This document shows positions 39,514 through 48,489 of a DNA stretch of 64,000 nt, one piece after another; within the stretch, counting starts at the first letter, position 1, and each line of letters begins with the position of its first letter. The position numbers and the translations under genes were made by a program. The DNA lies in the NCBI GenBank assembly GCA_036399055.1, contig DASWNX010000017.1, forward strand, positions 159,673-223,672, written 5' to 3'. The DNA is from Jatrophihabitans sp. GTDB lineage: Bacteria > Actinomycetota > Actinomycetes > Mycobacteriales > Jatrophihabitantaceae. The notes below the pieces were generated by a model. It was not told the origin of the DNA. It saw nothing but the letters and a program-made list of their open reading frames with translations, and did not search any database.

Positions 39514-39918
39514 GCCTGCCTCCAGCTCTGTCGCCCTGCTTGGCCGCTCGCGGATCTGAGTTTTCACCGTAGTCGTCCAGCCCGCACGCAGGCAGCCCGC
39601 CCCGGTCCGTACACAGCAGTGATAGGTAGTTCTTGTCTTTCTGATCAGAGTTAAGTAATCGTCGTCATAAGGCCTGTGGGCTCTGTGGATAACCAGTGTT
39701 TTCCCTGATCAGCCGCCATCTGGGGTGTGTGCCAGGGGTGGCACAACCTGAGAGGCCAGGCACCCTCGAGGTGGAGGAGCGCAACCTCGAAGTGGTCCTC
39801 CACAGCGGCGGAAGGCGCTGTCCACACGGCTACCCACACTGTGTGCAAGCACTCGATTACCGCGGTCGCCACTGCTGGCGACCGCGAGAACAGGGGGCTA
39901 GGGACCGACGGGCGCCGC
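39514..39918. other. Candidate replication origin (oriC) between dnaA and gnd
   Basis: 405 non-coding bases behind the dnaA stop. A perfect DnaA box TGTGGATAA (39684-39692), an 8/9 match CTGTCCACA (39818-39826) and two 7/9 matches (39796-39804, 39830-39838) lie in the right two thirds. A locally AT-rich block (about 39630-39675, GATCAGAGTTAAGTAATCG region) could be the unwinding element. In most actinobacteria the origin lies between dnaA and dnaN; here dnaN is missing and this gap stands in its place. The second box cluster upstream of dnaA (41539-41570) may belong to the same bipartite origin. Confidence 0.65.
39684..39692 (-). promoter_or_regulatory. Perfect DnaA box in the oriC candidate
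   Basis: TGTGGATAA, complement of TTATCCACA, next to the AT-rich block of the 39514-39918 gap. It is the only perfect box in that gap. Confidence 0.7.
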
Positions 39919-41439
39919 TCAGGAGCGGGCGCGGGTCCTGATCCGGCTGGTCAGCTCGGTGATCTGGTTGTACACATTGCGGCGCTCGGTCATCAGGGAC
40001 CGGATCTTGCGCTCGGCGTGCATCACCGTGGTGTGGTCGCGGCCGCCGAAGGTCTGGCCGATCTTGGGCAGCGACAGCTCGGTCAGCTCCCGGCACAGGT
40101 ACATCGCGATCTGCCGGGCCGAGACCAGCACCCTGGTGCGCGAGCTGCCGGTCAGGTCTTCCAGGCTGATCCCGAAGTACTCAGCCGTCACAGCCATGAT
40201 CGTCGAGGCGGTGATGTCGGGCCGGTCGGACTCTGAGATCAGGTCCTTGAGCACGATCTCGGCGAGTTTGAGGTCGATGTCCTGCTTGTTCAGGCTGCCG
40301 AAGGCCACCACCCGGATCAGCGCGCCCTCGAGCTCACGGATGTTGCTCTGGATCTTGGAGGCGATGAATTCCATGACACCGGGCTGCAGCGTCATCCCGT
40401 CCTTGGCGGCCTTCTTGCGCAGGATCGCGATCCGCAGCTCCAGATCCGGCGCCTGCACGTCGGTGATCAGCCCCGACTTGAATCGGGTGACCAGCCGGTT
40501 CTGCAGCCCGGACAGCTGCTCGGGCTTGCGGTCACACGAGATCACGATCTGCTTGTTCGCCAGCTGCAGGGTGTTGAACGTGTGGAAGAACGCTTCCTGA
40601 GTCTGCTCGGCCCGCTCCAGGAACTGGATGTCGTCGATCAGCAGCAGGTCCACATCGCGGTAGCGGCGCTGGAAGGACTGGACGTCATTGACCCGGACCG
40701 AGTTGATGAAGTCGTTGGTGAACTCCTCGCTGGAGACGTAGCGGACCCGCATGGTCGGTTCCAGCCGGCGGCCGTAGGTGCCGATGGCGTGCAGCAGATG
40801 GGTCTTGCCCAACCCGGACTCGCCGTAGATGAACAGCGGGTTGTAGGCCTTGGCCGGGGCCTCGGCGACCGCCACTGCCGCGGCGTGGGCGAACCGGTTG
40901 GACGAGCCGGGGACGAAGGTCTCGAAGGTGTACTTCGGATTGAGCCGGGCCTCGTGGTCGATCCGCACCATCGCCGGCGTAGGCACGCCACCGTAGGCCC
41001 CTCGGCCCAGCCGGTTCGCCGCGCCGTCGATCCGGCCGTTGGCGCGACCGTCGACCAGGGCCTCGACCCGCTCGTCCTGGCCGTCGGATAAGCCGTCAGA
41101 GAACCGGTCGTAGGTGTCGATCTCGAGGTCTTCGACCTCTTCGACCTCGACTGAGGCGCTCGGCCGGTCGCCGGGCTCCATGGGCTGGATCGTGACGGCG
41201 ACGTTGATGTCGCGGCCGAGGGCCTGGCTAAGGGTCGCGGTGATCAGCGGTCGCAGGTTGTTCTCGAGGTAGTCCTTGGCGTAGGTGTTGGGCGCGGCCA
41301 GCAGCGCGGTGTCCTCCAGCAGTCCGATCGGCCGGGTCAGGCTGAGCCAGGCGCGCTGATGCGGCCGGACCGAGGGGTCGTCGAGCTGGTTGATCGCGCG
41401 GTGCCAGACGTCCGCAAGATCGGCGAGCTCGTCCGCCAC
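39919..41439 (-). CDS. dnaA: Chromosomal replication initiator DnaA
   Basis: AAA+ initiator that binds DnaA boxes and opens oriC, 506 aa from GTG 41439. That start is chosen because the resulting MADELADLADVWHRAINQL matches the actinobacterial DnaA N terminus and GAGGGAG lies eight bases upstream; the frame runs on to 41472. Domain I about 1-85; domain II is an acidic, low-complexity linker (about 95-160, EVEEVEDLEIDTYDRFSDG); domain III has Walker A YGESGLGKTHLLHAIG and Walker B LLLIDDIQFL; domain IV ends with the DNA-binding signature GGRDHTTVMHAERKI. The upstream gap carries its own DnaA boxes, implying autoregulation. Confidence 0.96.
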   Translation of the reverse strand: MADELADLADVWHRAINQLDDPSVRPHQRAWLSLTRPIGLLEDTALLAAPNTYAKDYLENNLRPLITATLSQALGRDINVAVTIQPMEPGDRPSASVEVEEVEDLEIDTYDRFSDGLSDGQDERVEALVDGRANGRIDGAANRLGRGAYGGVPTPAMVRIDHEARLNPKYTFETFVPGSSNRFAHAAAVAVAEAPAKAYNPLFIYGESGLGKTHLLHAIGTYGRRLEPTMRVRYVSSEEFTNDFINSVRVNDVQSFQRRYRDVDLLLIDDIQFLERAEQTQEAFFHTFNTLQLANKQIVISCDRKPEQLSGLQNRLVTRFKSGLITDVQAPDLELRIAILRKKAAKDGMTLQPGVMEFIASKIQSNIRELEGALIRVVAFGSLNKQDIDLKLAEIVLKDLISESDRPDITASTIMAVTAEYFGISLEDLTGSSRTRVLVSARQIAMYLCRELTELSLPKIGQTFGGRDHTTVMHAERKIRSLMTERRNVYNQITELTSRIRTRARS

Positions 41440-41981
41440 TTGGGTCACTCCCTCGGTCTTGCGCTTATGCACCGCACCGCACCGCGGCCTGCCTGACCGG
41501 ATGAACTGCCACCGGAGGCACCGCTGAGTACCGGAGGTCTATCCACAGAATTATCCACAGCCTGTGGAGGGGTGCCGAAACAGCCCCGGCCTTCTTGGCC
41601 GAAGTGCTCGCTCAATGCCGCAGCGATTGGGTTCGAGCCGACAACTTAACAGCGCAGCCGGTCAACTCACAATGCCGAGCAGCCACATCGGACACACCTC
41701 GGGCGTGTCGCCACGCCTCGGGCCGACGCGCCCTCTCCGCCTGCCTCAACCATGGATGACCCTGTGACCGAGGCGGCGCCGGCAGCCTCGGTCGAGCGCC
41801 GGTTTGACCTCGGCAGGGGTCGATCCGTACCGTTGAGACCTCGTGTGCCGTCTCTTTTCCGGCGGCCACTTCCTGTGCCGTTCCACCGAGGTCACGACCG
41901 ATTCCGGGCGCGACCTCGGCAACCCAGCCGAGTGCGCCAGCTAGGCGTCCCCAGGCGCAAAGATTGCGATGGAGCCAGACC
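41440..41981. other. dnaA-rpmH divergent intergenic region
   Basis: 542 bases that should hold the dnaA and rpmH promoters. A DnaA-box cluster (41539-41570) lies 100 bases before dnaA. The rest is GC-rich; a 77-codon frame at 41752-41985 runs into the rpmH start and is not credible as a gene. No RNA gene recognised. Confidence 0.6.
41539..41570. promoter_or_regulatory. DnaA-box cluster upstream of dnaA
   Basis: CTATCCACA (41539-41547, 8/9), TTATCCACA (41551-41559, perfect) and, on the other strand, TGTGGAGGG (about 41563-41571, 7/9). Spacing of 12 bases between the first two. It fits dnaA autoregulation and possibly the second part of the origin. Confidence 0.65.
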
Positions 41982-42119
41982 GTGAGCAAGCGGACCTTCC
42001 AGCCGAATAACCGCCGCCGGGCCAAGACCCACGGCTTCCGTCTGCGGATGCGGACCCGTGCCGGTCGCGCCATCCTGCAGGCTCGCCGGCGCAAGGGCCG
42101 TGGCGAACTGTCCGCCTGA
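41982..42119 (+). CDS. rpmH: 50S ribosomal protein L34
   Basis: 45 aa, GTG start: [20 protein letters not shown] and a basic tail ending GRGELSA. The [21 protein letters not shown] pattern is diagnostic; almost all codons are basic residues. First gene of the rpmH-rnpA-yidD-yidC-jag-rsmG operon on the plus strand. Confidence 0.97.
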   Translation: MSKRTFQPNNRRRAKTHGFRLRMRTRAGRAILQARRRKGRGELSA

Positions 42120-42133
42120 GCCGGTCGCCCCAG

Positions 42134-42553
42134 GTGTTGCCCGCCGCTCACCGTCTTCGGTCGGCTGCTGATTTCACCGCCGTGACCAGGCGGGGACGGC
42201 GGGTACGCAGCGGCTCGGTCGTGGTCTACCTTCTCACCGACCCGGCTGAGCCCGCCGCCAGCCGAGTCGGGCTGGTGGTGGGAAAAGCGGTAGGCGCCAG
42301 CGTGGTGCGGCACCAGGTCTCACGCCGGTTACGTGCTCAACTACAAGATCGGCTGGATCGCATTCCGAGCGGAGCCAAGCTGGTGGTACGCGCCCTTCCC
42401 GAGACCGCGAAGGCCAGCTCGGCGGTGCTCGGGCATGACCTGAGCCGCGCTCTGGACAAGTTGGGCGCTCACCCCGCTCACCGCTCGGGCGCAGTCAGCG
42501 CCCCGACCAGCAAGCTCTCCCACAGCCCCGGATGGAGCGGATCCAGCCGATGA
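42134..42553 (+). CDS. rnpA: Ribonuclease P protein component
   Basis: Protein subunit of RNase P, 139 aa, GTG start, 14 bases behind rpm[23 protein letters not shown] is the typical start, and RNR-like motif appears as [18 protein letters not shown] (about 55-72; the usual RNRVKRR is VRHQVSRR here). C-terminal ~30 residues beyond the fold are Ser/Pro-rich. Overlaps yidD by four bases. Confidence 0.93.
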   Translation: MLPAAHRLRSAADFTAVTRRGRRVRSGSVVVYLLTDPAEPAASRVGLVVGKAVGASVVRHQVSRRLRAQLQDRLDRIPSGAKLVVRALPETAKASSAVLGHDLSRALDKLGAHPAHRSGAVSAPTSKLSHSPGWSGSSR

Positions 42554-42870
42554 CGGACCGTCCTGGACCGGCAGCGCGCGCGGCCATCACGGCAATCGCC
42601 GTCTATCAGGGCGCCTGGAGCTGCCGCCGGCCTCCGGCCTGCCGGTTCACGCCCAGCTGTAGCGCCTACACCGTCACCGCTATCTCCCGTTTTGGGCTGA
42701 TCAAGGGCGGCATGCTCGGCCTTCGGCGCATCGGCCGGTGTCAGCCGTTCCGGCCGGGTGGCTATGACCCGGTTCCGCCGCTGAGCGACTCCGCGCCAGC
42801 GACGCGTGAGGGAACCGATACCGGCACCGACTCGTCGGATGAGAAGACTCTCCTAGAACAGGCTGGTTGA
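42550..42870 (+). CDS. yidD: Membrane protein insertion efficiency factor YidD
   Basis: 106 aa from ATG 42550, which overlaps the rnpA stop as ATGA (an in-frame ATG at 42532 is an alternative without ribosome site). Family signature: [49 protein letters not shown] with the Cys-containing [10 protein letters not shown] core and GGYDPVP. Cytoplasmic-face membrane-associated helper of YidC/Sec insertion. C-terminal 25 residues are Thr/Asp-rich. Confidence 0.93.
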   Translation: MTDRPGPAARAAITAIAVYQGAWSCRRPPACRFTPSCSAYTVTAISRFGLIKGGMLGLRRIGRCQPFRPGGYDPVPPLSDSAPATREGTDTGTDSSDEKTLLEQAG

Positions 42871-44033
42871 TGCTGGATTTCCTTTACACCTCCATCTCGT
42901 GGGTGCTGCTGCGCTGGTACCAGCTGTTCACGTTCCTGGGCATGGACGAGAAGAGCGGCCTGACCTGGGCCTTCTCGATCATCATGCTGGTGGTGACCGC
43001 CCGGTTGCTGATGTTCCGGTTCTTCGTCAAGCAGGTGCACTACCAGCGCCGCATGCAGGAGATGCAGCCGAAGATCAAGAAGCTGCAGGAGAAGCACAAG
43101 GGCGACAAGGCGAGCCTGCAGCGAGAGATGATGGCGCTGCAGCAGTCCGAAGGCTTCAACCCGATCTCGGGCTGTTTGCCGATGCTGCTGCAGATCCCGA
43201 TCTTCATCTCGCTGTTCCACGTGCTCAAGCACATCTCGAACTCGGTCGGGTTGCCGCCCGGAGCGCGCGGCCTGACGCTCTACAGCTTCACCGAGCAGCA
43301 GACCACCGACGCCGCGGCCGCCAGGCTCTTCAACAATGCCCCCTTGGCTGCCTCACTGCGCGACTCCGCGGACAAGATCGAGAACCAACTCCACGGAGAC
43401 CTCAGCACCACCCGGATCGTGACCATAGTGCTGGTGATCGTCAGCGCTCTGGCCACCTACCTGACGCAGCGGGCGGTGATCGCCAACCAGACCACTCCCC
43501 CGGAGGGTCAGGCCGCGATGATCCAGCGGCTGATGCTGGTCGGCATCCCGGTGTCTGTCCTGGTCTCGGGCTTCATCTTCCCGATCGGGGTGCTGCTGTA
43601 CTGGTTCACCAGCAACCTGTGGACGATGGGCCAGCAGTACTACATCTTCAGGTACCACCCGCACACTCCCGGCGCCACGACGGGCGCCGCGGACGTGCCG
43701 ACCGGCCAGACAGGTAAAGCGCTGGCTCCCAAGGTCGGACAGAAGCCGATCAGCGCCAAGGGCACCCGGCCCGGCGCCGCGCCCCGAGCAGCCGCTGCGG
43801 GTCGAAGCGGCGCGAGCACCGCGACGGCCGACGGAGCAGCCAAGAGCGCGGGAACGACGAAGGCCGGCGCCACGTCCAACGTCAACCTGTCCAAGTCCGA
43901 GCCGGCGGTCAGCCAGCCGGCCGACAACACCGCCGGCGCCGCCCCGGCCGGGCCTGCTCAGGCCCACCGCGGCCAGCGACCCTCGGGCAACCGGCCCGGC
44001 AACAAGCGCTCTCCGAGTAAGAAACGCCGTTAA
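42870..44033 (+). CDS. yidC: Membrane protein insertase YidC (Oxa1 family)
   Basis: 387 aa, ATG 42870 overlapping the yidD stop by one base. Actinobacterial short type without the large periplasmic domain of E. coli: helix 1 LDFLYTSISWVLLRWYQLFTF, then SIIMLVVTARLLMFRFF, a cytoplasmic loop with KIKKLQEKHKGDKASLQREM, QSEGFNPISGCLPMLLQIPIFISLFHVL with the catalytic-groove Arg in the preceding loop, and VSGFIFPIGVLLYWFTSNLWTMGQQYYIF. The C-terminal ~120 residues are an Ala/Gly/Pro/Thr-rich, strongly basic tail ending in KKRR, probably ribosome-binding. Confidence 0.95.
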   Translation: MLDFLYTSISWVLLRWYQLFTFLGMDEKSGLTWAFSIIMLVVTARLLMFRFFVKQVHYQRRMQEMQPKIKKLQEKHKGDKASLQREMMALQQSEGFNPISGCLPMLLQIPIFISLFHVLKHISNSVGLPPGARGLTLYSFTEQQTTDAAAARLFNNAPLAASLRDSADKIENQLHGDLSTTRIVTIVLVIVSALATYLTQRAVIANQTTPPEGQAAMIQRLMLVGIPVSVLVSGFIFPIGVLLYWFTSNLWTMGQQYYIFRYHPHTPGATTGAADVPTGQTGKALAPKVGQKPISAKGTRPGAAPRAAAAGRSGASTATADGAAKSAGTTKAGATSNVNLSKSEPAVSQPADNTAGAAPAGPAQAHRGQRPSGNRPGNKRSPSKKRR

Positions 44034-44093
44034 CTTCCGAGTACGCGCTCTCCTCCATAGCACTGCAAGCCGCGCAGTGAGAACAAGGGACTG

Positions 44094-44633
44094 ATGATGA
44101 CCGACACCGCCTCCACGGACACCGCCCCCACCTCGACCGACGCCGCGCTGGACGCCGCGGAGAAGGACTCCCCGCCGCTGCTGGTCCAGGAGGGCGACAT
44201 CGCCGCCGACTACCTTGAGCGCCTGCTCGACATCGTCGACTACGACGGAGACATAGACCTCGACGTCGAGAACGGCAGGGCCATGGTGGCGATCGTGGGC
44301 TCGGAGCTGCAGCCCCTGATCGGGCCGGCGGGCGCCACCCTCGACGCCCTGCAGGAACTGACGCGGCTGGCGGTGCAGCAACAGACCGGGATTCGCAGCC
44401 GGCTGATGCTCGACGTGTCCGGACACCGTCGGGCTCGCCGGAATGAGTTGACCGCGCTGGCCAAGCAGACCGCTGAAGAGGTGTTGAGTTCCGGCGACGC
44501 CGTCCGATTGTCGCCTATGAACCCATTTGAGCGCAAAGTGGTGCACGACGCCATCTCCGCGACCGAGGGCGTCATCAGCGAGTCCGAGGGTGAAGAGCCG
44601 AACCGGCGGGTTGTGGTCCTGCCGGCCACATGA
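44094..44633 (+). CDS. jag: Jag/KhpB RNA-binding protein
   Basis: 179 aa with KH-like fold: VQEGDIAADYLERLLDIVDYDGD (30-53), IGPAGATLDALQELTRLAVQQQTG (70s-95), and an R3H domain (about 120-170): NELTALAKQTAEEVLSSGDAVRLSPMNPFERKVVHDAI with the R-x3-H spacing seen at ERKVVHD. Small RNA-binding protein implicated in envelope regulation with KhpA in Firmicutes. Start at ATG 44094 or 44097. Overlaps rsmG by four bases. Confidence 0.92.
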   Translation: MMTDTASTDTAPTSTDAALDAAEKDSPPLLVQEGDIAADYLERLLDIVDYDGDIDLDVENGRAMVAIVGSELQPLIGPAGATLDALQELTRLAVQQQTGIRSRLMLDVSGHRRARRNELTALAKQTAEEVLSSGDAVRLSPMNPFERKVVHDAISATEGVISESEGEEPNRRVVVLPAT

Positions 44634-45331
44634 CCGGCAGCGGCCCCGCCGCTTCGACGCCTGCCCACGGTGAGCCGCCAGTCCTGGGCGAGCCGGCAGC
44701 ACCCGCTCCACCCCAGGTGGTCTTTCAACGTTTCGGCGCGGGCGCTGAGCTGCTGGTGCGTTACGCCGAGTGGCTGGCCGGTCCAGGGACCTCGCGCGGA
44801 CTGCTCGGTCCCCGGGAAACCCCCCGGTTATGGGATCGCCACCTGCTGAACTCGGTGGCGGTCGCGGAGCTGATCCCCCCGAACGCTCGGTTGGTGGATA
44901 TCGGCGCCGGCGCCGGCCTGCCCGGTCTGGCGGTGGCGTGCGTCCGCCCGGATCTGACGGTCGACCTGGTGGAGTCCTTGCTGCGCCGCACTGACTTTCT
45001 CACCGAAGTGGTGACCGCGCTGGAACTGACCGATCGTGTTCGGGTCATCCGGGGCAGGGCAGAGGACAGCGCTGTGCTCAACACGGTAGGTTCAGCGGAG
45101 TTCGTGACAGCACGGGCGGTGGCGCCACTGGACCGCCTGGTCCGATGGAGCTTTCCGCTACTTCGACCAGGTGGCAGCCTGCTCGCCCTCAAGGGAGCCG
45201 GCGCTGAGGGCGAAGTGCGCGAGCATCAGCAGTTCCTGACCCGGATGCGGGCCGAGGTAAGAGGGGTCATCGAATGCGGCGCCGAGCTGGTCGACCCGCC
45301 GACTCGGGTAGTGCACCTCATTCGCCGGTAG
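44630..45331 (+). CDS. rsmG: 16S rRNA m7G527 methyltransferase RsmG
   Basis: SAM-dependent methyltransferase for G527 of 16S rRNA, 233 aa; loss gives low-level streptomycin resistance. Motif I LVDIGAGAGLPGLAVA (about 83-98), post-I DLTVDLVESLLRRTDFL, FVTARAVAPLDRLVRW (about 157-172). The first ~25 residues are Ala/Pro-rich. Overlaps jag; 154 bases before the parA start. Confidence 0.95.
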   Translation: MTGSGPAASTPAHGEPPVLGEPAAPAPPQVVFQRFGAGAELLVRYAEWLAGPGTSRGLLGPRETPRLWDRHLLNSVAVAELIPPNARLVDIGAGAGLPGLAVACVRPDLTVDLVESLLRRTDFLTEVVTALELTDRVRVIRGRAEDSAVLNTVGSAEFVTARAVAPLDRLVRWSFPLLRPGGSLLALKGAGAEGEVREHQQFLTRMRAEVRGVIECGAELVDPPTRVVHLIRR

Positions 45332-45485
45332 CACCCGAGTGCATTCGCCCCGATCGTGTGATGTGACCCAATTCCAGGACCAGATTTATCCGTAGGTGAG
45401 CTGACCAGAGCCCACGCGGCCCACGCAGTTGACCAGCGCTCGAGTAGCCAGCTCAACCGACACAGGCAATGAGGTGACATCCGGG

Positions 45486-46637
45486 ATGCCGGACGAGTTC
45501 GACCCCGCTTCCACCACCCGTACTGCCGTGCCTCCGTTAAATCCTGGTGAGCTAAAGCCCGCCGAGGCCGAGGGCTCACTCCGCAGCGCCACCCCTGCTG
45601 ACACTCAGCACCACGAAGTGACGCGCGACGACGATGTTTCACGTGAAACATCGCACGGCTCAGACCTCTATGAAGCCCTGCAGGCTGACCTGGCGCATGA
45701 GGCACTGAACCCAGGACAACCACATGTTTCACGTGAAACAACACTCAGCGACACCCCCATCGCTCGGGAAGCGATGCAGGCCGTTCACGTGCGTAACGTT
45801 CGCCAGCAGTCCTGGAACGCGCCTCCTGCACGCCGGATCATCACCGTCGCGAATCAGAAGGGCGGGGTCGGTAAGACCACCTCCGCAGTCAACCTTGCGG
45901 TGGCACTGGCGTTGCACGGATTGCATGTCCTGCTCGTGGACCTCGATCCGCAAGGTAATGCCAGTACCGCTCTGGGAGTGCCGCACACCGCTGGGACAGC
46001 GTCGGTCTATGACGTCCTCCTAGGAGATATGTCCCTCGCGGAGGTGGCGGTTCAGGTCGAGGCCGCGCCGCTGCTGCGGTGCGCCCCGGCCACCATCGAC
46101 CTGGCCGGGGCTGACATCGAGCTTGCCTCGCAGGTCGCCCGTGAGCACCGGCTGCGACGGGCTGTGGCGAGTTACACCGACAAAGTCGACTACATCATCA
46201 TCGACTGCCCGCCGGCGCTGGGCCTGCTCACCTTGAACGCCCTGGTGGCAGCCCAGGAGATCCTGATCCCGATCCAGTGCGAGTACTACGCCCTGGAAGG
46301 CCTGGCGCAACTGCTGAACACCGTGCAGCTGGTGAAAACCCAGCTGAACGAGACCCTTGAAGTGTCGACCGTGCTGCTGACCATGTACGACAGCCGTACT
46401 CGCCTGGCCGATCAGGTGGCCGATGAGGTGCGCCAGCACTTCGGTGACAAGGTGATTCGGTCCGTCATCCCCCGTAATGTCCGGGTCTCTGAGGCTCCTG
46501 GGTACGGTCAGACTGTGATCACCTATGATCCCGGCTCGCGAGGAGCGGTCAGTTACCTTGAGGCCGCCCGCGAGTTGGCCGAGCGCGGGTCCGCGCTGCC
46601 GGAGCACGACGAGCAAGCACGGGAGGCGCGGCAGTGA
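45486..46637 (+). CDS. parA: Chromosome partitioning ATPase ParA (Soj)
   Basis: Nucleoid-binding Walker-type ATPase that moves origin-bound ParB. The deviant Walker [22 protein letters not shown] (shown from [13 protein letters not shown]) begins the ATPase after a long N-terminal extension; [10 protein letters not shown] and [14 protein letters not shown] complete it. The start is uncertain: ATG 45486 with GAGGTG upstream is preferred, with TTG 45429 and GTG 45474 in frame. The extension of ~118 residues is not conserved in length in other bacteria and contains two parS sites in frame, which encode VSRETS and VSRETT. It overlaps parB by four bases. Confidence 0.93.
   Translation: MPDEFDPASTTRTAVPPLNPGELKPAEAEGSLRSATPADTQHHEVTRDDDVSRETSHGSDLYEALQADLAHEALNPGQPHVSRETTLSDTPIAREAMQAVHVRNVRQQSWNAPPARRIITVANQKGGVGKTTSAVNLAVALALHGLHVLLVDLDPQGNASTALGVPHTAGTASVYDVLLGDMSLAEVAVQVEAAPLLRCAPATIDLAGADIELASQVAREHRLRRAVASYTDKVDYIIIDCPPALGLLTLNALVAAQEILIPIQCEYYALEGLAQLLNTVQLVKTQLNETLEVSTVLLTMYDSRTRLADQVADEVRQHFGDKVIRSVIPRNVRVSEAPGYGQTVITYDPGSRGAVSYLEAARELAERGSALPEHDEQAREARQ
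45635..45650 (+). promoter_or_regulatory. parS site 1
   Basis: TGTTTCACGTGAAACA, a perfect 16-bp parS palindrome, the ParB-binding centromere site, inside the parA N-terminal coding region. Confidence 0.95.
45725..45740 (+). promoter_or_regulatory. parS site 2
   Basis: Second perfect TGTTTCACGTGAAACA, 90 bp after the first and in the same reading frame of parA; period 90 equals 30 codons. Confidence 0.95.
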
Positions 46638-47767
46638 GCAAACCCCCACGGCGTGGTGGTCTCGGTCGGGGCTTGGGAGCCCTCATCCCGACCGCCGCTT
46701 CACCGGCTGACACCGGCTCTGATTCCGACGGCCCTGCCGGCTCCGAGCAGGGCGGGCCCGTTGACCAGCAAGCGGCCGACGCCGGCCCGGAAGCCACCCC
46801 GGCGGCGGTGAACCCGTCAGGCGTCGTCAAGGTAGTTAATCGGGTGCCGTCGCTGTCGTCGCTGTCAGCCTCTTCAGCCACCGATTTCTACTTCGACCCG
46901 TCTCCGGTGCCGGGAACGACACTGCGCCACCTTCGCCCGGACCAAATCACCACCAATCCGAGGCAACCGAGGCAGGTCTTCGACGAAGAGGCGCTGACCG
47001 AGTTAAGCCACTCGATCAAAGAGTTCGGGGTCCTGCAGCCGATAGTGGTGCGGGCTCAGGGCGCCGGCTTCGAACTGGTGATGGGCGAGCGCCGGCTCCG
47101 TGCCGCCATCGCCGCGGGCCTGAGCACGATCCCGGCCATTGTGCGCGAGACCGCCGACGATGCGATGTTGCGGGACGCGCTGCTGGAGAACATCCACCGC
47201 GCACAGCTGAACCCTCTGGAAGAAGCGGCTGCTTACCAGCAGTTGTTGCAGGAGTTCGGCGTGACGCATGAGGAGCTCGCCAGCAAGATCGGCCGTAGCC
47301 GTTCGCAGGTGAGCAACACGATCCGGCTGCTGAACCTGTCGGTCCCGGTTCAACGCCGGGTGGCTGCCGGAGTGCTGTCGGCCGGCCACGCCCGGGCGCT
47401 GCTCGGCCTGGAAGACCGTGACCAGCAGGATGAGTTGGCGAGCCGGATCGTCGCCGAGGGGTTGTCGGTTCGAGCGACGGAGGAGCTGGTCACCCTCGCC
47501 GCCGCGGGCACGAGCGTCAAGAGCAGGGCCACACCAACCCGCCGGCCGACCGCGCCGGCCCTTAGTGAGCTGGCGAACAAGCTGTCGGACACCTTGGAGA
47601 CCAGGGTGAAGGTCGAATTGGGGCGCCGTAAAGGAAAGATCACCGTGGAGTTCGGCTCGATCGATGACCTGGAGCGGATCGTCGCCGTGATCGCCCCGCA
47701 CTTGGCCACAGCGTCGGCCCCGGAGGCTCTCGGCCCGCGGGTCGACACCGGCGGCTCGACTGGGTGA
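46634..47767 (+). CDS. parB: Chromosome partitioning protein ParB
   Basis: CTP-dependent parS-binding clamp, 377 aa, GTG start overlapping parA (GTGA). Starts [17 protein letters not shown], the conserved ParA-interacting N terminus, followed by a disordered linker (about 20-90). N-domain: [21 protein letters not shown] and the CTP-binding [13 protein letters not shown] (about 150-162); helix-turn-helix [23 protein letters not shown] (about 215-237); dimerisation domain at the end with [18 protein letters not shown]. Convergent with nitroreductase, a hairpin between. Confidence 0.95.
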   Translation: MSKPPRRGGLGRGLGALIPTAASPADTGSDSDGPAGSEQGGPVDQQAADAGPEATPAAVNPSGVVKVVNRVPSLSSLSASSATDFYFDPSPVPGTTLRHLRPDQITTNPRQPRQVFDEEALTELSHSIKEFGVLQPIVVRAQGAGFELVMGERRLRAAIAAGLSTIPAIVRETADDAMLRDALLENIHRAQLNPLEEAAAYQQLLQEFGVTHEELASKIGRSRSQVSNTIRLLNLSVPVQRRVAAGVLSAGHARALLGLEDRDQQDELASRIVAEGLSVRATEELVTLAAAGTSVKSRATPTRRPTAPALSELANKLSDTLETRVKVELGRRKGKITVEFGSIDDLERIVAVIAPHLATASAPEALGPRVDTGGSTG

Positions 47768-47770
47768 CCA

Positions 47771-47799
47771 AGCCCGCCGAGCTGACTAGCTCTCGGGCT
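47771..47799. terminator. Bidirectional hairpin between parB and nitroreductase
   Basis: AGCCCG (47771-47776) pairs with CGGGCT (47794-47799), continued by GAGCT/AGCTC with a small bulge and a GACT loop. It overlaps the nitroreductase 3' end and follows the parB stop. Confidence 0.55.
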
Positions 47800-48421
47800 C
47801 CCCCGGGTGTGGCGCAGGCTGCATCCGCCCATATGAGACCACCTCGGCCACTGGCCGCCGACCGCGTTTCAGTGACGGCGACTTGCGGTCTGGCGCCGGG
47901 TGGCCGAGGCTGATCACCCCGACGATCGCCAGCCGCTCTGGCACCCCGAAAGCCTGCTTCACCTGCGCGTGCCGCTCGGCGGGCACTCCGAAGAAGCAAC
48001 TGCCGAGCCCGTGGTCGACAGCCCCGAGCAGGATGAGCAGGCTGGCCATACCGGTGTCGATATCCCAGTACGGCACCGGCCACCGGGTCTCATCGCGGTC
48101 GGCCCAGCCCTTGTCAGGAGCCGCGTACCGGTCTAAATACGCTATTTTGTCCGACATTGCGATGATTAGCGCGGGGGCTGAGCGCATGCCTCGCAGCCAA
48201 GAGTCAGGCTCAGCTGCCGGGTCCTCCGTGCTGGCCTGCCAGAACGCCTCGCGAGTCTCAACAGTGTCCAGCACCAGAAAGTGCCAGCCCTGGCTGAACC
48301 CGGCCGACGGGGCCCGGATCGCCAGTTCGAGCAGGTCGTTCAGCACCGCCCGGGCAACCGGACGGTCCGGATCGTAGGCGCGGACCATCCGGCGCTTGCG
48401 CACCACCTCGGTGTATTCCAT
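47786..48421 (-). CDS. Nitroreductase family FMN oxidoreductase
   Basis: 211 aa. Starts MEYTEVVRKRRMVRAYDPDRPV, the family signature with FMN-contacting Arg cluster; APSAGFSQGWHFLVLDT near 38-55 is the FMN/substrate strand; DIDTGMASLLILLGAVDHGLGSCFFGVP near 135-163 and VGVISLGHPAPDRK near 183-196. Reduces nitroaromatics, quinones or flavins with NAD(P)H; physiological substrate unknown. Short C-terminal extension of ~15 residues. Confidence 0.88.
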   Translation of the reverse strand: MEYTEVVRKRRMVRAYDPDRPVARAVLNDLLELAIRAPSAGFSQGWHFLVLDTVETREAFWQASTEDPAAEPDSWLRGMRSAPALIIAMSDKIAYLDRYAAPDKGWADRDETRWPVPYWDIDTGMASLLILLGAVDHGLGSCFFGVPAERHAQVKQAFGVPERLAIVGVISLGHPAPDRKSPSLKRGRRPVAEVVSYGRMQPAPHPGEPES

Positions 48422-48489
48422 GACAGGTGTCTATCACGGGGCCAGAGCCGGATGGCCCTTAATCACCTTTGTGTGCAACGCTCTCGGCC

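Noticed and set aside
41752-41985. 77-codon frame in the dnaA-rpmH gap
   Set aside because: Arg/Pro-rich text without motif that overlaps the rpmH start; typical GC shadow.
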